DNA from: DATKMG01 sp035541995
Lineage (GTDB): Bacteria > Acidobacteriota > Terriglobia > Versatilivoradales > Versatilivoraceae
Length of the DNA: 8,385 nucleotides
Assembly: GCA_035541995.1 (NCBI GenBank)
Contig: DATKMG010000272.1
Location: forward strand, 1-8,385
Reading direction: 5' to 3'
The translations under genes and the position numbers were made by a program. The number at the start of each line of letters is the position of its first letter. Within the stretch, counting starts at the first letter, position 1. Below are positions 1-6,340 of this stretch, piece after piece. The notes beneath the pieces are model-generated. The model was not told where the DNA came from. It did not search any database and saw only the letters and a list, made by a program, of their open reading frames with translations.

Positions 1-711
1 TGCATATTGGATCCATAGCATCCAAACTGTTCTGGAACTCAGTAGTTTCTTCCAGGGGACGTCACCATGTCCAGAGGCGTTCTCTTCGTACCCCTTCAAC
101 AAAGCCAATTCTGCTGCGTTCACACTGGGATGATGTCGGGGGTTGTCTTGAAACCATCTATAAAAGAAGACAGCCCAAATGACACCGATGGCTCCAAAAG
201 CACCGAAGGCTCTCCGCCAGGAAACATAGGTGAGCACCCAGACGACCAGCAAGGGTGTAAATGCGCCTCCCCAGCGTGCACTCATCCACATAATTCCTTG
301 GGCCCACACGCGCTCGTGACGAGGCAACCAAACAGTAAAAGCCTTTGTCAAATTCGGGAAACAACCAGCCTCCCCTGCCCCGAACAGAAAGCGAGTAACC
401 AACAGGGAGACGAAGCCCCAGGCCCAGCCAGTCGCCGCGGTAAAGAACGACCACCAGATTACGATGCGCATTAACACCTTGCGCGGACCTATCAGGTCTC
501 CCAACCAACCGCCGGGAATTTCGAAGAGGGCATATGCCAGTGTAAAGGCGGAGAAAATGTAACCCTTCTCGACTGCAGAAAGGCCAAGATCTCTCGTCAT
601 TAAGGGGGCAGCCTGGGAAATGCAGACGCGGTCAATATAGGTGATGACGGCCAATGTAACCGCGAAGATGACCACCCAGTAGCGCGTGTGCGTTGCCCTG
701 AATTCATTCAT
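1..711 (-). CDS. MFS transporter, anion:cation symporter (sugar-acid permease) type, N-terminal part, cut by window edge
   Basis: Reading the minus strand from the ATG at 711 gives 237 codons with no stop, open at the left edge. The product is the N-terminal half of a major facilitator superfamily permease. Residues 22-37 carry the 'YIDR..IS.A.P' pattern of the ACS branch (hexuronate, galactonate, glucarate and phthalate carriers). Residues 66-79 (PGGWLGDLIGPRKV) match the MFS loop 2-3 motif, and residues 111-119 (GAGEAGCFP) with W128-P130 and R134 match the ACS signature in helices 4-5. Hydrophobic segments lie near residues 11-28, 50-70, 82-105, 104-122, 135-160 and 168-185. AGGA lies 10 bases before the ATG as a possible ribosome binding site. 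By family it should sit in the inner membrane and import an organic anion, often a sugar acid, with protons. The substrate cannot be read from this fragment. It is transcribed divergently from the next gene. Confidence 0.9.
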   Translation of the reverse strand, partial: MNEFRATHTRYWVVIFAVTLAVITYIDRVCISQAAPLMTRDLGLSAVEKGYIFSAFTLAYALFEIPGGWLGDLIGPRKVLMRIVIWWSFFTAATGWAWGFVSLLVTRFLFGAGEAGCFPNLTKAFTVWLPRHERVWAQGIMWMSARWGGAFTPLLVVWVLTYVSWRRAFGAFGAIGVIWAVFFYRWFQDNPRHHPSVNAAELALLKGYEENASGHGDVPWKKLLSSRTVWMLWIQYA

Positions 712-992
712 ATCGATACGTTCCTGGATGGAGGAATGACGAATTCGGCTCCCTGCCCGGTCAATTCCAGATCAGCAGCGGGAGCGCTTCAAGGAGATAG
801 GGAAAGCAGTCGGCAAAGCAAGCTGTGATTCTAGAGTTGCTCCTGGGTAACGTCAACACAATTATGGCGCGGGCGGGGCGAAACTTGTTACAATCGCCCG
901 CTCGAAGGCGACGAACCAGGTCCACGGCAGCCGAGAGTCATTCTCGGGATTGCCCTCCCGGATCAGAACACTCCGGGATAGAGGTTTTCAAA
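712..992. promoter_or_regulatory. Divergent intergenic region between the MFS gene and the spermidine-synthase-like gene
   Basis: Both flanking genes point away from this region, so it should contain both promoters. On the minus strand, TTGACC at 766-771 could be a -35 element for the transporter, but no good -10 follows. An imperfect inverted repeat, GAATTCATTC (700-709) and GAATGacGAATTC (734-746), spans the transporter start and could be an operator. On the plus strand, AAGGAG at 791-796 is followed by a stop in the next gene's frame (798-800) and is too far from the GTG at 825 to serve it. Positions 825-992 are open in the downstream frame but encode an arginine- and serine-rich stretch without family similarity, so I treat them as untranslated leader. 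Confidence 0.35.
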
Positions 993-3341
993 TTGACGGA
1001 CCCAAGATTCCTCACGCGAAACCGGGTCTTTTTCGCAGTCTTTTTGATCAGCTGTTCAGTTCTCATGATGGAGCTGATCCTGACCCGTATTTTTTCTGTG
1101 AAATTGTATTACCACTACGCCTTCATGGTCATTTCCCTGGCTTTGCTTGGGTCTGGTGCCAGCGGAGTCTATGTGTATCTTTTCCCCGGTTGCTTCCGGA
1201 GTGAGCGGCTGGACCGCCACTTGTTTTTTTTCTCAATCCTGTTCGCCGCATCGGTTCCGTTGATTGCCTGGCTAACGGCGAAATTGGATTTCGAACTGGA
1301 ATTCGATGTTAGGGCCGTAGGCGGAGTCTTCCTCCTCTACTGTCTGCCTGCGGTACCTTTCTTTCTCGCAGGCATCTGCATTTCACTGGCGATGTCTCAT
1401 CTAGCGTCAAAAGTCAATCGACTCTACTTTTTTGACCTGGTGGGCGCAGCCGCAGGCTGCCTGCTTGTGCTTCCCTTGCTTGATCAGTTGGGTGGCCCCA
1501 ACGCTTTAGTGGCAGTCTCCATCTTAGCAGTTCTGGCCAGCTGGATGCTGGCCGGCAACATTACCCCTCATGGCTGGCGTTTCCTACCTCCAGCCTTGCT
1601 GCTACTGGTTCTTGGTTTGCTGTCTTACTCGATCTACCAACCCTTCCTCATGATGAGACATGTCAAAGGCAGGGACGAAGGGCCATTGCTCTTCTGCAAA
1701 TGGAATTCCTTTTCTCGAATTACTGTGGTCGAGGTGAACAAAGACCCCAAGAATACTTGGATTATCATGGACGGAGATGCTGGGACGCTGCTTCCGAGAT
1801 TTAGGGGGGATTTAGGGGAATGGCACTATTTGGAAAATACGGTCTCAGCCCTAGCCTATCATCTCAAAAGAGACGCTCAGACCCTGATAATTGGGCCAGG
1901 CGGAGGAATTGATGTGTTGGCTGCCCTGGTATCCGGCAACACTCGAATCACTGGCGTGGAGATCAACCCAATCATAGTAAACGACGTGATGCGCGATCGG
2001 TTCAGCGAGTTCACCGGCAGGTTATACTTCCGTCCGGAGGTCAGGATCCTGGTAGATGAAGGTCGTAGCTTCGTTCGCAAGACTCAAGAGCGATATGACA
2101 TCATCCAAGCCACTCTGGTGGATACTTGGGCAGCCACGTCGGCCGGGGCTTTCGCTCTGACTGAGAACAACCTCTACACGGTCGAAGCGTTCAAGGACTA
2201 CTTCGCCAAGTTGAAACCTGATGGGATTCTCACTTTTACTCGATGGAATCTCGAGCCGCCTCAGCAAGATTTACGATTGGTGGCGATTACGCGGGCTGCC
2301 ATGGAGGAAATGGGGATCCCAAACCCTGAACGCTGCATGATGGTAGTACGAAAACATCGCCAGGGTGAGGCTGTTGAATGCAATTTCCTTTTCAAGAAAT
2401 CGGGGTTTTCCGAAGAGGAGATCCGAAAAGTGGAAAGAGTCAGTCTGGAATCGAAGTTCGACATTCTCTATACGCCCCTTACGATCAAGGCCAATCCTTT
2501 TTCAGAGTTGATTAAGAGCCAGGATCCACGCTCCTTTTACAGGCTATACCCCTTCAATGTCGCACCTACATATGATAACAGCCCCTTCTTCTTCCACACC
2601 ATCCGGCTCGGGCATCTATGGAGTTCTCTATTTCTCCCCTGGGAATCCAAGAAAACCAACGTGGGCATTCTGGTTTTGCTTCTTGTCTTTGGGATTGCCT
2701 TTGGACTCGTTCTCGTATTCATTTTTTTGCCTCTGCTGATCCTGCGCAGGGAGATCATCAGACAGGCTCCGGAACGGCGATTGATCGAGCTCGCCTATTT
2801 TGTATGCCTGGGATTGGGATTCATTCTGATAGAGATTACCCTGGTACAGAAGTTTATGCTATTCCTCGGCCCCCCTGTTTATGCACTGAGTGTAGTGATA
2901 TTCACCTTGCTGCTGTTCAGCGGACTTGGCAGCTTCTATTCAGCGCGCCTTTCCAGATTAAACATTGAAAGTCGTCTCAAGAAAGTATGCCTGGCTGTGT
3001 GCGTTTTGTTGCTCCTTTACCTCCTGCTCCTTCCACCTTTCCTCTATTCGTATGTTGGGCTGAAAACCCCATACAAAGCTGCATTAGTAGTTGCAGTTCT
3101 CTTCCCTCTCAGTTTTCTCATGGGCATGCCCATGCCGTTGGGAATCCACTGGCTGCAAGAGCGTTCGCGTGAAATGATCCCCTGGGCCTGGGGAATCAAT
3201 GGTTCCGCCTCCGTACTGGGATCAATCCTCGCCATACTCATCGCAATAACCTTCGGCTTCAACCAAGCCTTATTAGTGGCATCGGCTCTTTACTTCCTAG
3301 GGGCTTGTGTAATTAAGGTTTCGCAACGAATATCCGATTAA
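993..3341 (+). CDS. Polytopic membrane protein with a central spermidine-synthase-like / SAM-dependent methyltransferase domain
   Basis: I chose the TTG at 993 (782 residues) because GAGG lies 8 bases upstream and the first membrane helix follows at once. The same frame is open back to a GTG at 825 (838 residues), but that start has no well-placed ribosome binding site. Numbering from TTG: about seven hydrophobic segments (10-32, 42-64, 76-96, 110-134, 149-166, 168-187, 196-216), then a soluble Rossmann domain at about 235-535, then six or so more helices (556-774). The domain shows spermidine-synthase landmarks: Y279 and E281 before the core, SAM motif I GPGGG at 301-305, acidic E323 in VEINP, and D355 in VDEGR. 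The canonical catalytic DS(T/S)DP loop is replaced by LVDTWAATSAGAF (375-387), with D377 in the matching position. DNSPFFF (528-534) and MGMPMPLGI (710-718) are typical of this membrane family. It probably binds SAM or decarboxylated SAM at the inner membrane. True spermidine synthesis is doubtful. The next gene starts 32 bases later, so they are likely co-transcribed. Confidence 0.85.
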   Translation: MTDPRFLTRNRVFFAVFLISCSVLMMELILTRIFSVKLYYHYAFMVISLALLGSGASGVYVYLFPGCFRSERLDRHLFFFSILFAASVPLIAWLTAKLDFELEFDVRAVGGVFLLYCLPAVPFFLAGICISLAMSHLASKVNRLYFFDLVGAAAGCLLVLPLLDQLGGPNALVAVSILAVLASWMLAGNITPHGWRFLPPALLLLVLGLLSYSIYQPFLMMRHVKGRDEGPLLFCKWNSFSRITVVEVNKDPKNTWIIMDGDAGTLLPRFRGDLGEWHYLENTVSALAYHLKRDAQTLIIGPGGGIDVLAALVSGNTRITGVEINPIIVNDVMRDRFSEFTGRLYFRPEVRILVDEGRSFVRKTQERYDIIQATLVDTWAATSAGAFALTENNLYTVEAFKDYFAKLKPDGILTFTRWNLEPPQQDLRLVAITRAAMEEMGIPNPERCMMVVRKHRQGEAVECNFLFKKSGFSEEEIRKVERVSLESKFDILYTPLTIKANPFSELIKSQDPRSFYRLYPFNVAPTYDNSPFFFHTIRLGHLWSSLFLPWESKKTNVGILVLLLVFGIAFGLVLVFIFLPLLILRREIIRQAPERRLIELAYFVCLGLGFILIEITLVQKFMLFLGPPVYALSVVIFTLLLFSGLGSFYSARLSRLNIESRLKKVCLAVCVLLLLYLLLLPPFLYSYVGLKTPYKAALVVAVLFPLSFLMGMPMPLGIHWLQERSREMIPWAWGINGSASVLGSILAILIAITFGFNQALLVASALYFLGACVIKVSQRISD

Positions 3342-3373
3342 AGGGAATGAATTAAAGTTTCTTCGAGGTGTCA

Positions 3374-3928
3374 ATGCGGGGATCCAGAAGCTCCTGTGTG
3401 CTTTATGGCAAAAGGGCAGCCCGATTGTCCGCCTTTTTTCCAGGTCTAGGGCAGCTTTACAACCGGAGCTTCGCAAAAGGAATCGTCGTTATTGTCCTCT
3501 TTACTTTTGCTTTGGCCTTCCTGTTTCTCCTGGTCACCAAACCGGAGCAGGAGGCTGGCTTGTCCACTCTAGGTATCCTTGCGTCCCTTCCGTTGGTAGT
3601 GTGGATCGCCTCCATTCTCGATGCCTACCACGCGGCAATCCAGGGCAGAATGCGGGATGCAAAAAGATTCAATGTCCAGCTGTTGACTACTATCCGTGGT
3701 GCTGACACCGAGGGTCTCCAATTTCAGGAAATCGGAGTTACCCGCAACGTCAGCAAAGTGGGTGCCTGCCTGATTATGACTCATGATATGAAAAGAGGTA
3801 CCCATGTGCATTTGGAATTTGAAGGCTTTCCAAGAACCTCGGGCCGCGTGGTTTGGGCAAAAGAAACTGGCAACCGAAATGAACGCTGGGTTGGCGTCGA
3901 ACTCCTAAAACCAATCCGGGAGTTATAG
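3374..3928 (+). CDS. Membrane-anchored PilZ-domain protein with N-terminal TM2-like segment
   Basis: I chose the ATG at 3374 because GAGG at 3365-3368 sits 5 bases before it; an in-frame GTG at 3368 overlaps that site. The product has 184 residues. Residues 19-30 (SAFFPGLGQLYN) match the TM2/DUF5683-type signature, followed by helices at about 36-55 and 65-87, the second ending in ILDAYHA. From about residue 94 a PilZ domain follows. It keeps both cyclic di-GMP contact motifs of the family: RxxxR as RDAKR (94-98) and (D/N)xSxxG as NVSKVG (125-130). The barrel continues to GRVVWA and WVGVEL near the C-terminus. It should sit in the inner membrane with PilZ in the cytoplasm and probably senses cyclic di-GMP. 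The gap of 32 bases after the spermidine-synthase-like gene suggests an operon, so that membrane enzyme is a candidate partner. The partner and output are inference. Confidence 0.85.
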   Translation: MRGSRSSCVLYGKRAARLSAFFPGLGQLYNRSFAKGIVVIVLFTFALAFLFLLVTKPEQEAGLSTLGILASLPLVVWIASILDAYHAAIQGRMRDAKRFNVQLLTTIRGADTEGLQFQEIGVTRNVSKVGACLIMTHDMKRGTHVHLEFEGFPRTSGRVVWAKETGNRNERWVGVELLKPIREL

Positions 3929-4009
3929 TTTCAATCGGCCCTGGGGCTTGCTTCTCATCCGACTTGAATTTATCCTTGAAGTGTTCTGCTTCACTAGTCT
4001 AGAATAAAT

Positions 4010-4037
4010 GCGCCAGAGGTAGGTCAGTATCTGGCGC
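4010..4037 (+). other. Hairpin, 8-bp stem, upstream of the small zinc-ribbon gene
   Basis: GCGCCAGA at 4010-4017 is the exact reverse complement of TCTGGCGC at 4030-4037, leaving a 12-base loop. The right arm also lies inside the self-complementary CTGGCGCCAG (4031-4040), so two foldings compete. It has no downstream T-run and so does not look like an intrinsic terminator. It lies between the PilZ gene and the small gene at 4106 and may be part of a structured 5' leader or an operator. Confidence 0.45.
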
Positions 4038-4049
4038 CAGGTCTCTATC

Positions 4050-4067
4050 GCCTCCTAAGAAGGAGGC
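4050..4067 (+). terminator. Strong short hairpin: weak terminator, or leader element masking an AAGGAGG site
   Basis: GCCTCCT (4050-4056) pairs perfectly with AGGAGGC (4061-4067) around the tetraloop AAGA, a compact 7-bp GC-rich stem. Four T residues follow at 4071-4074 after CACA, so it could act as a weak terminator for the upstream pair of genes. Its right arm with the preceding base forms AAGGAGG, a near-perfect Shine-Dalgarno sequence, which would be hidden when the stem forms. Six bases beyond it, TTG at 4073 opens a 9-codon frame that stops at 4100-4102. A regulatory leader is therefore also possible. Confidence 0.4.
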
Positions 4068-4105
4068 ACATTTTGGTCACGGACAAGATGAGGGGAGACT
4101 AGGAT

Positions 4106-4363
4106 ATGTTCAGCAATCTGACCTACGTAGGTTTTTGCCTGGAATGCAGGTCTTACGTCCAGCGAGCAGCTGACGGCTACTCCTGCCAGTGCGGTGCCGT
4201 CGACAAGAGTTCCAACTACATCCCTTCTTGCTGGGTATTGCCGGCACAAAACATTACTCCAGTCAAGAACCCCAGCGCTTCCTCTCGGCAAGTTGGTTCG
4301 GATGACGTCGTGCAGAACCGTCCTATCCTACCACAAGCCCTGAAAAAGGTAGGAAATCTCTAG
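4106..4363 (+). CDS. Small hypothetical protein, possible zinc ribbon (CxxC...CxC)
   Basis: This 85-residue frame starts at an ATG with GGGGAG at 4092-4096, 9 bases upstream. An in-frame stop at 4100-4102 excludes a longer start. The N-terminal half holds Cys11-x2-Cys14 and Cys27-x-Cys29, in the context GFCLECRSY and YSCQCGA, with one more cysteine at 42. Four cysteines in two knuckles are compatible with a small zinc-binding fold. The tail (about 45-85) is polar and looks disordered, rich in Ser, Pro, Gln and Asn. Third-position base use is coding-like, with many C or G endings in the first half. I do not recognise a family. It has its own leader with two hairpins and is followed by about 200 bases before the next gene, so it is probably transcribed alone. 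It could bind nucleic acid or a protein partner, but nothing in the sequence decides this. Confidence 0.55.
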   Translation: MFSNLTYVGFCLECRSYVQRAADGYSCQCGAVDKSSNYIPSCWVLPAQNITPVKNPSASSRQVGSDDVVQNRPILPQALKKVGNL

Positions 4364-4566
4364 CTTGGAGTCCTCCCATTTCCGGGTTGAGCCGGGGTGT
4401 TACTCACCAAACCGAACTGACCACCTGTCCTTTTTGTCTCCTGCACAGTTTTCAGGGTCTGCACCACAGCCCAATGCGCCTTCTTAATGACATGAATCTG
4501 AGATACTAATCCGGCCTTTTGGATTAAGATTTTGCAGCTGAGAGTCCCATGTGAGAAAGGAGTGCT
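4364..4566. promoter_or_regulatory. Intergenic region upstream of the GH172 gene
   Basis: This 203-base stretch has no convincing reading frame. Near its 3' end TAATCC (4507-4512) pairs with GGATTA (4521-4526) across an 8-base loop, a small hairpin 40 bases before the next start. AAAGGAG at 4556-4562, 4 bases before the ATG, is a strong ribosome binding site. I see no clear sigma-70 promoter. Confidence 0.3.
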
Positions 4567-5724
4567 ATGGCCAGAGTTCTCTTCCTGCTTCCAATCCTAC
4601 TTTTATTTGCCAGCTTTATGGTTTCCAGTCCCGACGAGCCAAAGTCATTCTTTAACGGTCTGGGCCTGGGAGTCGGCAACCTGTCCCGATTATCCCATGC
4701 CAAGACTCGGTCCATTTCCCCCGAGAATTTCTCTGGAGAGAAAGGAAAAGGGGGCATGGCCACGGAGGGTACCGGTGCCCAGGCCGCTCGCGAACTCGGC
4801 CAGGGATGGAAGATCTCTCCATCCATTCCAATCCAACCCAAGCAAACTTTCACCTTGGCGGAAATTCCAGGACCAGGGGCCATTCAGCACATTTGGATGA
4901 CCCCGACCGGGAATTGGCGGTTTTCCATTCTTCGCATTTACTGGGACGGAGAAGCTGAGCCGTCTGTCGAGGTTCCAGTGGGAGACTTTTTTGCTGCCGG
5001 CTGGGGGAAGTACGCCCAGATCTCCTCTCTGTCTGTCTGCGTCAATCCTGGCAGTGCATTCAATTGCTATTGGGAAATGCCCTTTCGGAAATCGTGCAAG
5101 ATCACCATGGAGAACATCGACGATCGGAAGATGACCCTATACTATCAGATTGACTACACTCTGACAGACGTATCCCCGGATTCGGCCTATTTCCATGCCC
5201 AATTCCGGCGAGTCAACCCGCTCCCTTATAAGTCTGTCCATACTTTGTTGGATGGCGTCAAAGGGTGGGGTCACTATGTAGGCACTTACTTGGCCTGGGG
5301 GGTGAATAATCGGGGCTGGTGGGGGGAAGGGGAAATCAAGTTCTTCATCGATGGGGATAGCCAGTTCCCCACCATCTGCGGTACTGGGACAGAAGACTAC
5401 TTCTGCGGTTCGTACGATTTCGAAAACCAGGAAACTCACCGATATCAAGAATTCACGACTCCCTACTCCGGCTTGGCTCAAGTCATTCGGCCAGACGGCC
5501 TATATGACTCTCAGCAGCGCTTCGGGCTCTATCGCTGGCATATCATGGATCCCATCCGTTTTGAAAAAGACTTGAAGGTGACAATCCAGGCTCTTGGCTG
5601 GCGCTCCGAAGGGCGGTACCTTCCGCTTCAGGACGATATTTCCTCGGTGGCTTTCTGGTACCAAACCGAACCACACGCGACTTTCCCCAAGTTACCATCT
5701 AAAGATTACCTTGAAATAAACTAA
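4567..5724 (+). CDS. Secreted DUF2961 / glycoside hydrolase family 172 protein
   Basis: The 385-residue product starts at the ATG after AAAGGAG and opens with a signal peptide (hydrophobic residues 4-20, cleavage probably near 20-25), so it should be exported. The mature part follows the DUF2961 family plan: SISPENFSGEKGKGG (49-63), LGQGWKISP (77-85), the GPGAIQHIWMT strand (102-112), VPVGDFFAAGWG (136-147), then GWWGEGEIKFFIDGD (250-264) and GTGTEDYF (272-279). DUF2961 is now glycoside hydrolase family 172, whose characterised members act on alpha-fructofuranosyl linkages (difructose dianhydride I synthase/hydrolase) or alpha-D-arabinofuranosides. Two glutamates are the known catalytic pair in that family; E254 or E256 and E276 are the likely equivalents and are intact. 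Length is normal for a single-domain member. The exact substrate is unknown. The nearby mutarotase-like gene and sugar-acid permease are consistent with carbohydrate use. Confidence 0.9.
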   Translation: MARVLFLLPILLLFASFMVSSPDEPKSFFNGLGLGVGNLSRLSHAKTRSISPENFSGEKGKGGMATEGTGAQAARELGQGWKISPSIPIQPKQTFTLAEIPGPGAIQHIWMTPTGNWRFSILRIYWDGEAEPSVEVPVGDFFAAGWGKYAQISSLSVCVNPGSAFNCYWEMPFRKSCKITMENIDDRKMTLYYQIDYTLTDVSPDSAYFHAQFRRVNPLPYKSVHTLLDGVKGWGHYVGTYLAWGVNNRGWWGEGEIKFFIDGDSQFPTICGTGTEDYFCGSYDFENQETHRYQEFTTPYSGLAQVIRPDGLYDSQQRFGLYRWHIMDPIRFEKDLKVTIQALGWRSEGRYLPLQDDISSVAFWYQTEPHATFPKLPSKDYLEIN

Positions 5725-5760
5725 CCGGGACTGATTCAGTCGAGGAATTCTCACTTTCAA

Positions 5761-5789
5761 TTGACGATGATTCAAAGCCCACGATTAAT
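5761..5789 (+). promoter_or_regulatory. Possible sigma-70-like promoter overlapping an inverted repeat
   Basis: TTGACG (5761-5766) and ATTAAT (5784-5789) are separated by 17 bases, close to the consensus -35/-10 arrangement, although the -10 matches only four positions. The -10 lies inside the left arm of the inverted repeat at 5780-5810. It would drive the gene starting at 5943, leaving a leader of about 145 bases. Confidence 0.25.
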
Positions 5790-5810
5790 GCCAATGCTGC
5801 ATTAATCGTG
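5780..5810. repeat. Perfect 12-bp inverted repeat, candidate operator or RNA hairpin
   Basis: CACGATTAATGC (5780-5791) and GCATTAATCGTG (5799-5810) are exact reverse complements around the 7-base spacer CAATGCT. CC before and GG after extend the pairing with one bulged T. No T-run follows, so it is not a classical intrinsic terminator for the GH172 gene, although it lies about 55 bases after that stop. The AT-rich half-sites and spacing suit a dimeric repressor, and the overlap with a -10-like hexamer supports an operator reading. An RNA hairpin at the mRNA 3' end is the alternative. Confidence 0.6.
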
Positions 5811-5942
5811 TGGCCTCCGCACACAAAGAGGTCTAATTCCCGCTTAACTGGATTTGGAACGGTCTAAAGTTCCTGCACCGCCGAACGATATCTTGTATGT
5901 ACCTGCCCGCTGACCTAACGACATTACCCAAAGGGATTCAGC

Positions 5943-6230
5943 ATGGATCAACAACAAGAATTGGTCAAATCGATTCGCAGTGAATTAAACAACAATTACC
6001 TCTATTTCACAGAGACCTGCAATAAGATCTTCGATCTCCTCATTGACTCCTACTCTGAAAGTGAGGAACTGCTCCATACCATGGAAGACGGGGTCGCTCT
6101 GGAAAGGGCCCTGCTGGGAACCCGCCTCGAATTCATGCTCTCCACCTCTACACCTCTTCAGTGGGCATATGTTGCTTCGGTGCTCAGCGAACTTGCTCAC
6201 CATAATCGGTCGCGATCTGGATCAGCTTGA
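5943..6230 (+). CDS. Small helical hypothetical protein, apparently frameshifted near its 3' end
   Basis: The ATG at 5943 is preceded by AAGGG at 5931-5935, 7 bases away. The frame gives 95 residues, mostly amphipathic helix: acidic in the middle (SYSESEELLHTMEDG, 36-50), then LERALLGTRLEFML and QWAYVASVLSELA (73-85). From residue 86 the product turns into HHNRSRSGSA, unlike what precedes. There, at about 6198, coding-like base use moves to the +1 frame and continues to a stop at 6307-6309. Dropping one base (for example C6198) would join the two into a 121-residue protein ending 31 bases before the next start, normal operon spacing. The last in-frame codons and the TGA stop lie in a small palindrome, GGATCA-GCT-TGATCC (6219-6233). 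I recognise no family and see no signal peptide, membrane helix or metal motif. Either a natural frameshift, a sequencing error or, less likely, recoding explains the break. Confidence 0.6.
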   Translation: MDQQQELVKSIRSELNNNYLYFTETCNKIFDLLIDSYSESEELLHTMEDGVALERALLGTRLEFMLSTSTPLQWAYVASVLSELAHHNRSRSGSA

Positions 6231-6309
6231 TCCCTGCAAGATCGACCCTAGTTCTTGGAGAATAGAGAATGCTCTACTTGCAATGGAGTTCATCCCCGGC
6301 TTAGACTGA
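6199..6309 (+). pseudogene. Out-of-frame C-terminal remainder of the preceding small gene
   Basis: In the +1 frame, positions 6199-6309 encode TIIGRDLDQLDPCKIDPSSW followed by a helical stretch ending in MEFIPGLD and a TGA. Codons such as CCC, TGC, AAG, ATC, GAC, GAG, TTC and GGC give the same third-position preference as the upstream part of the gene. Upstream of about 6190 this frame yields Cys- and Pro-rich, uncoding-like peptide. It has no start or ribosome binding site of its own, so it is best read as the detached C-terminus of the gene at 5943. Confidence 0.5.
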
Positions 6310-6340
6310 GGTTCCAAATTGAAAAGGAGGCGATCCCCGA

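Noticed and set aside
67..508. Open frames on both strands at 67-474 (+) and 158-508 (-)
   Set aside because: They are alternate frames of the MFS transporter gene, whose own frame shows clear family motifs; the alternate products have no recognisable features.
4055..4291. Minus-strand frame opposite the small Cys-rich gene
   Set aside because: It has no recognisable domain, and the plus-strand frame has a good ribosome binding site and coding-like codon use.
4326..4354. TCCTACC (4326-4332) and GGTAGGA (4348-4354) inverted repeat at the end of the small gene
   Set aside because: The loop is 15 bases, no T-run follows, and it lies within coding sequence, so a terminator role is not supported.
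4524..4900. Other frames overlapping the start of the GH172 gene on both strands
   Set aside because: The GH172 frame carries the signal peptide and the family motifs through this stretch, so the others are chance openings.
5943..6230. The small gene as a peptide precursor for the radical SAM enzyme
   Set aside because: It has no leader/core organisation or Cys-, Gly- or repeat-rich core, and another gene plus a 274-base gap lie between the two.
6219..6233. GCT-TGA as a programmed +1 frameshift site like that of release factor 2
   Set aside because: The slip would need an alanine tRNA to re-pair with CTT, there is no upstream Shine-Dalgarno spacing of the known type, and the coding signal shifts earlier, near 6198.
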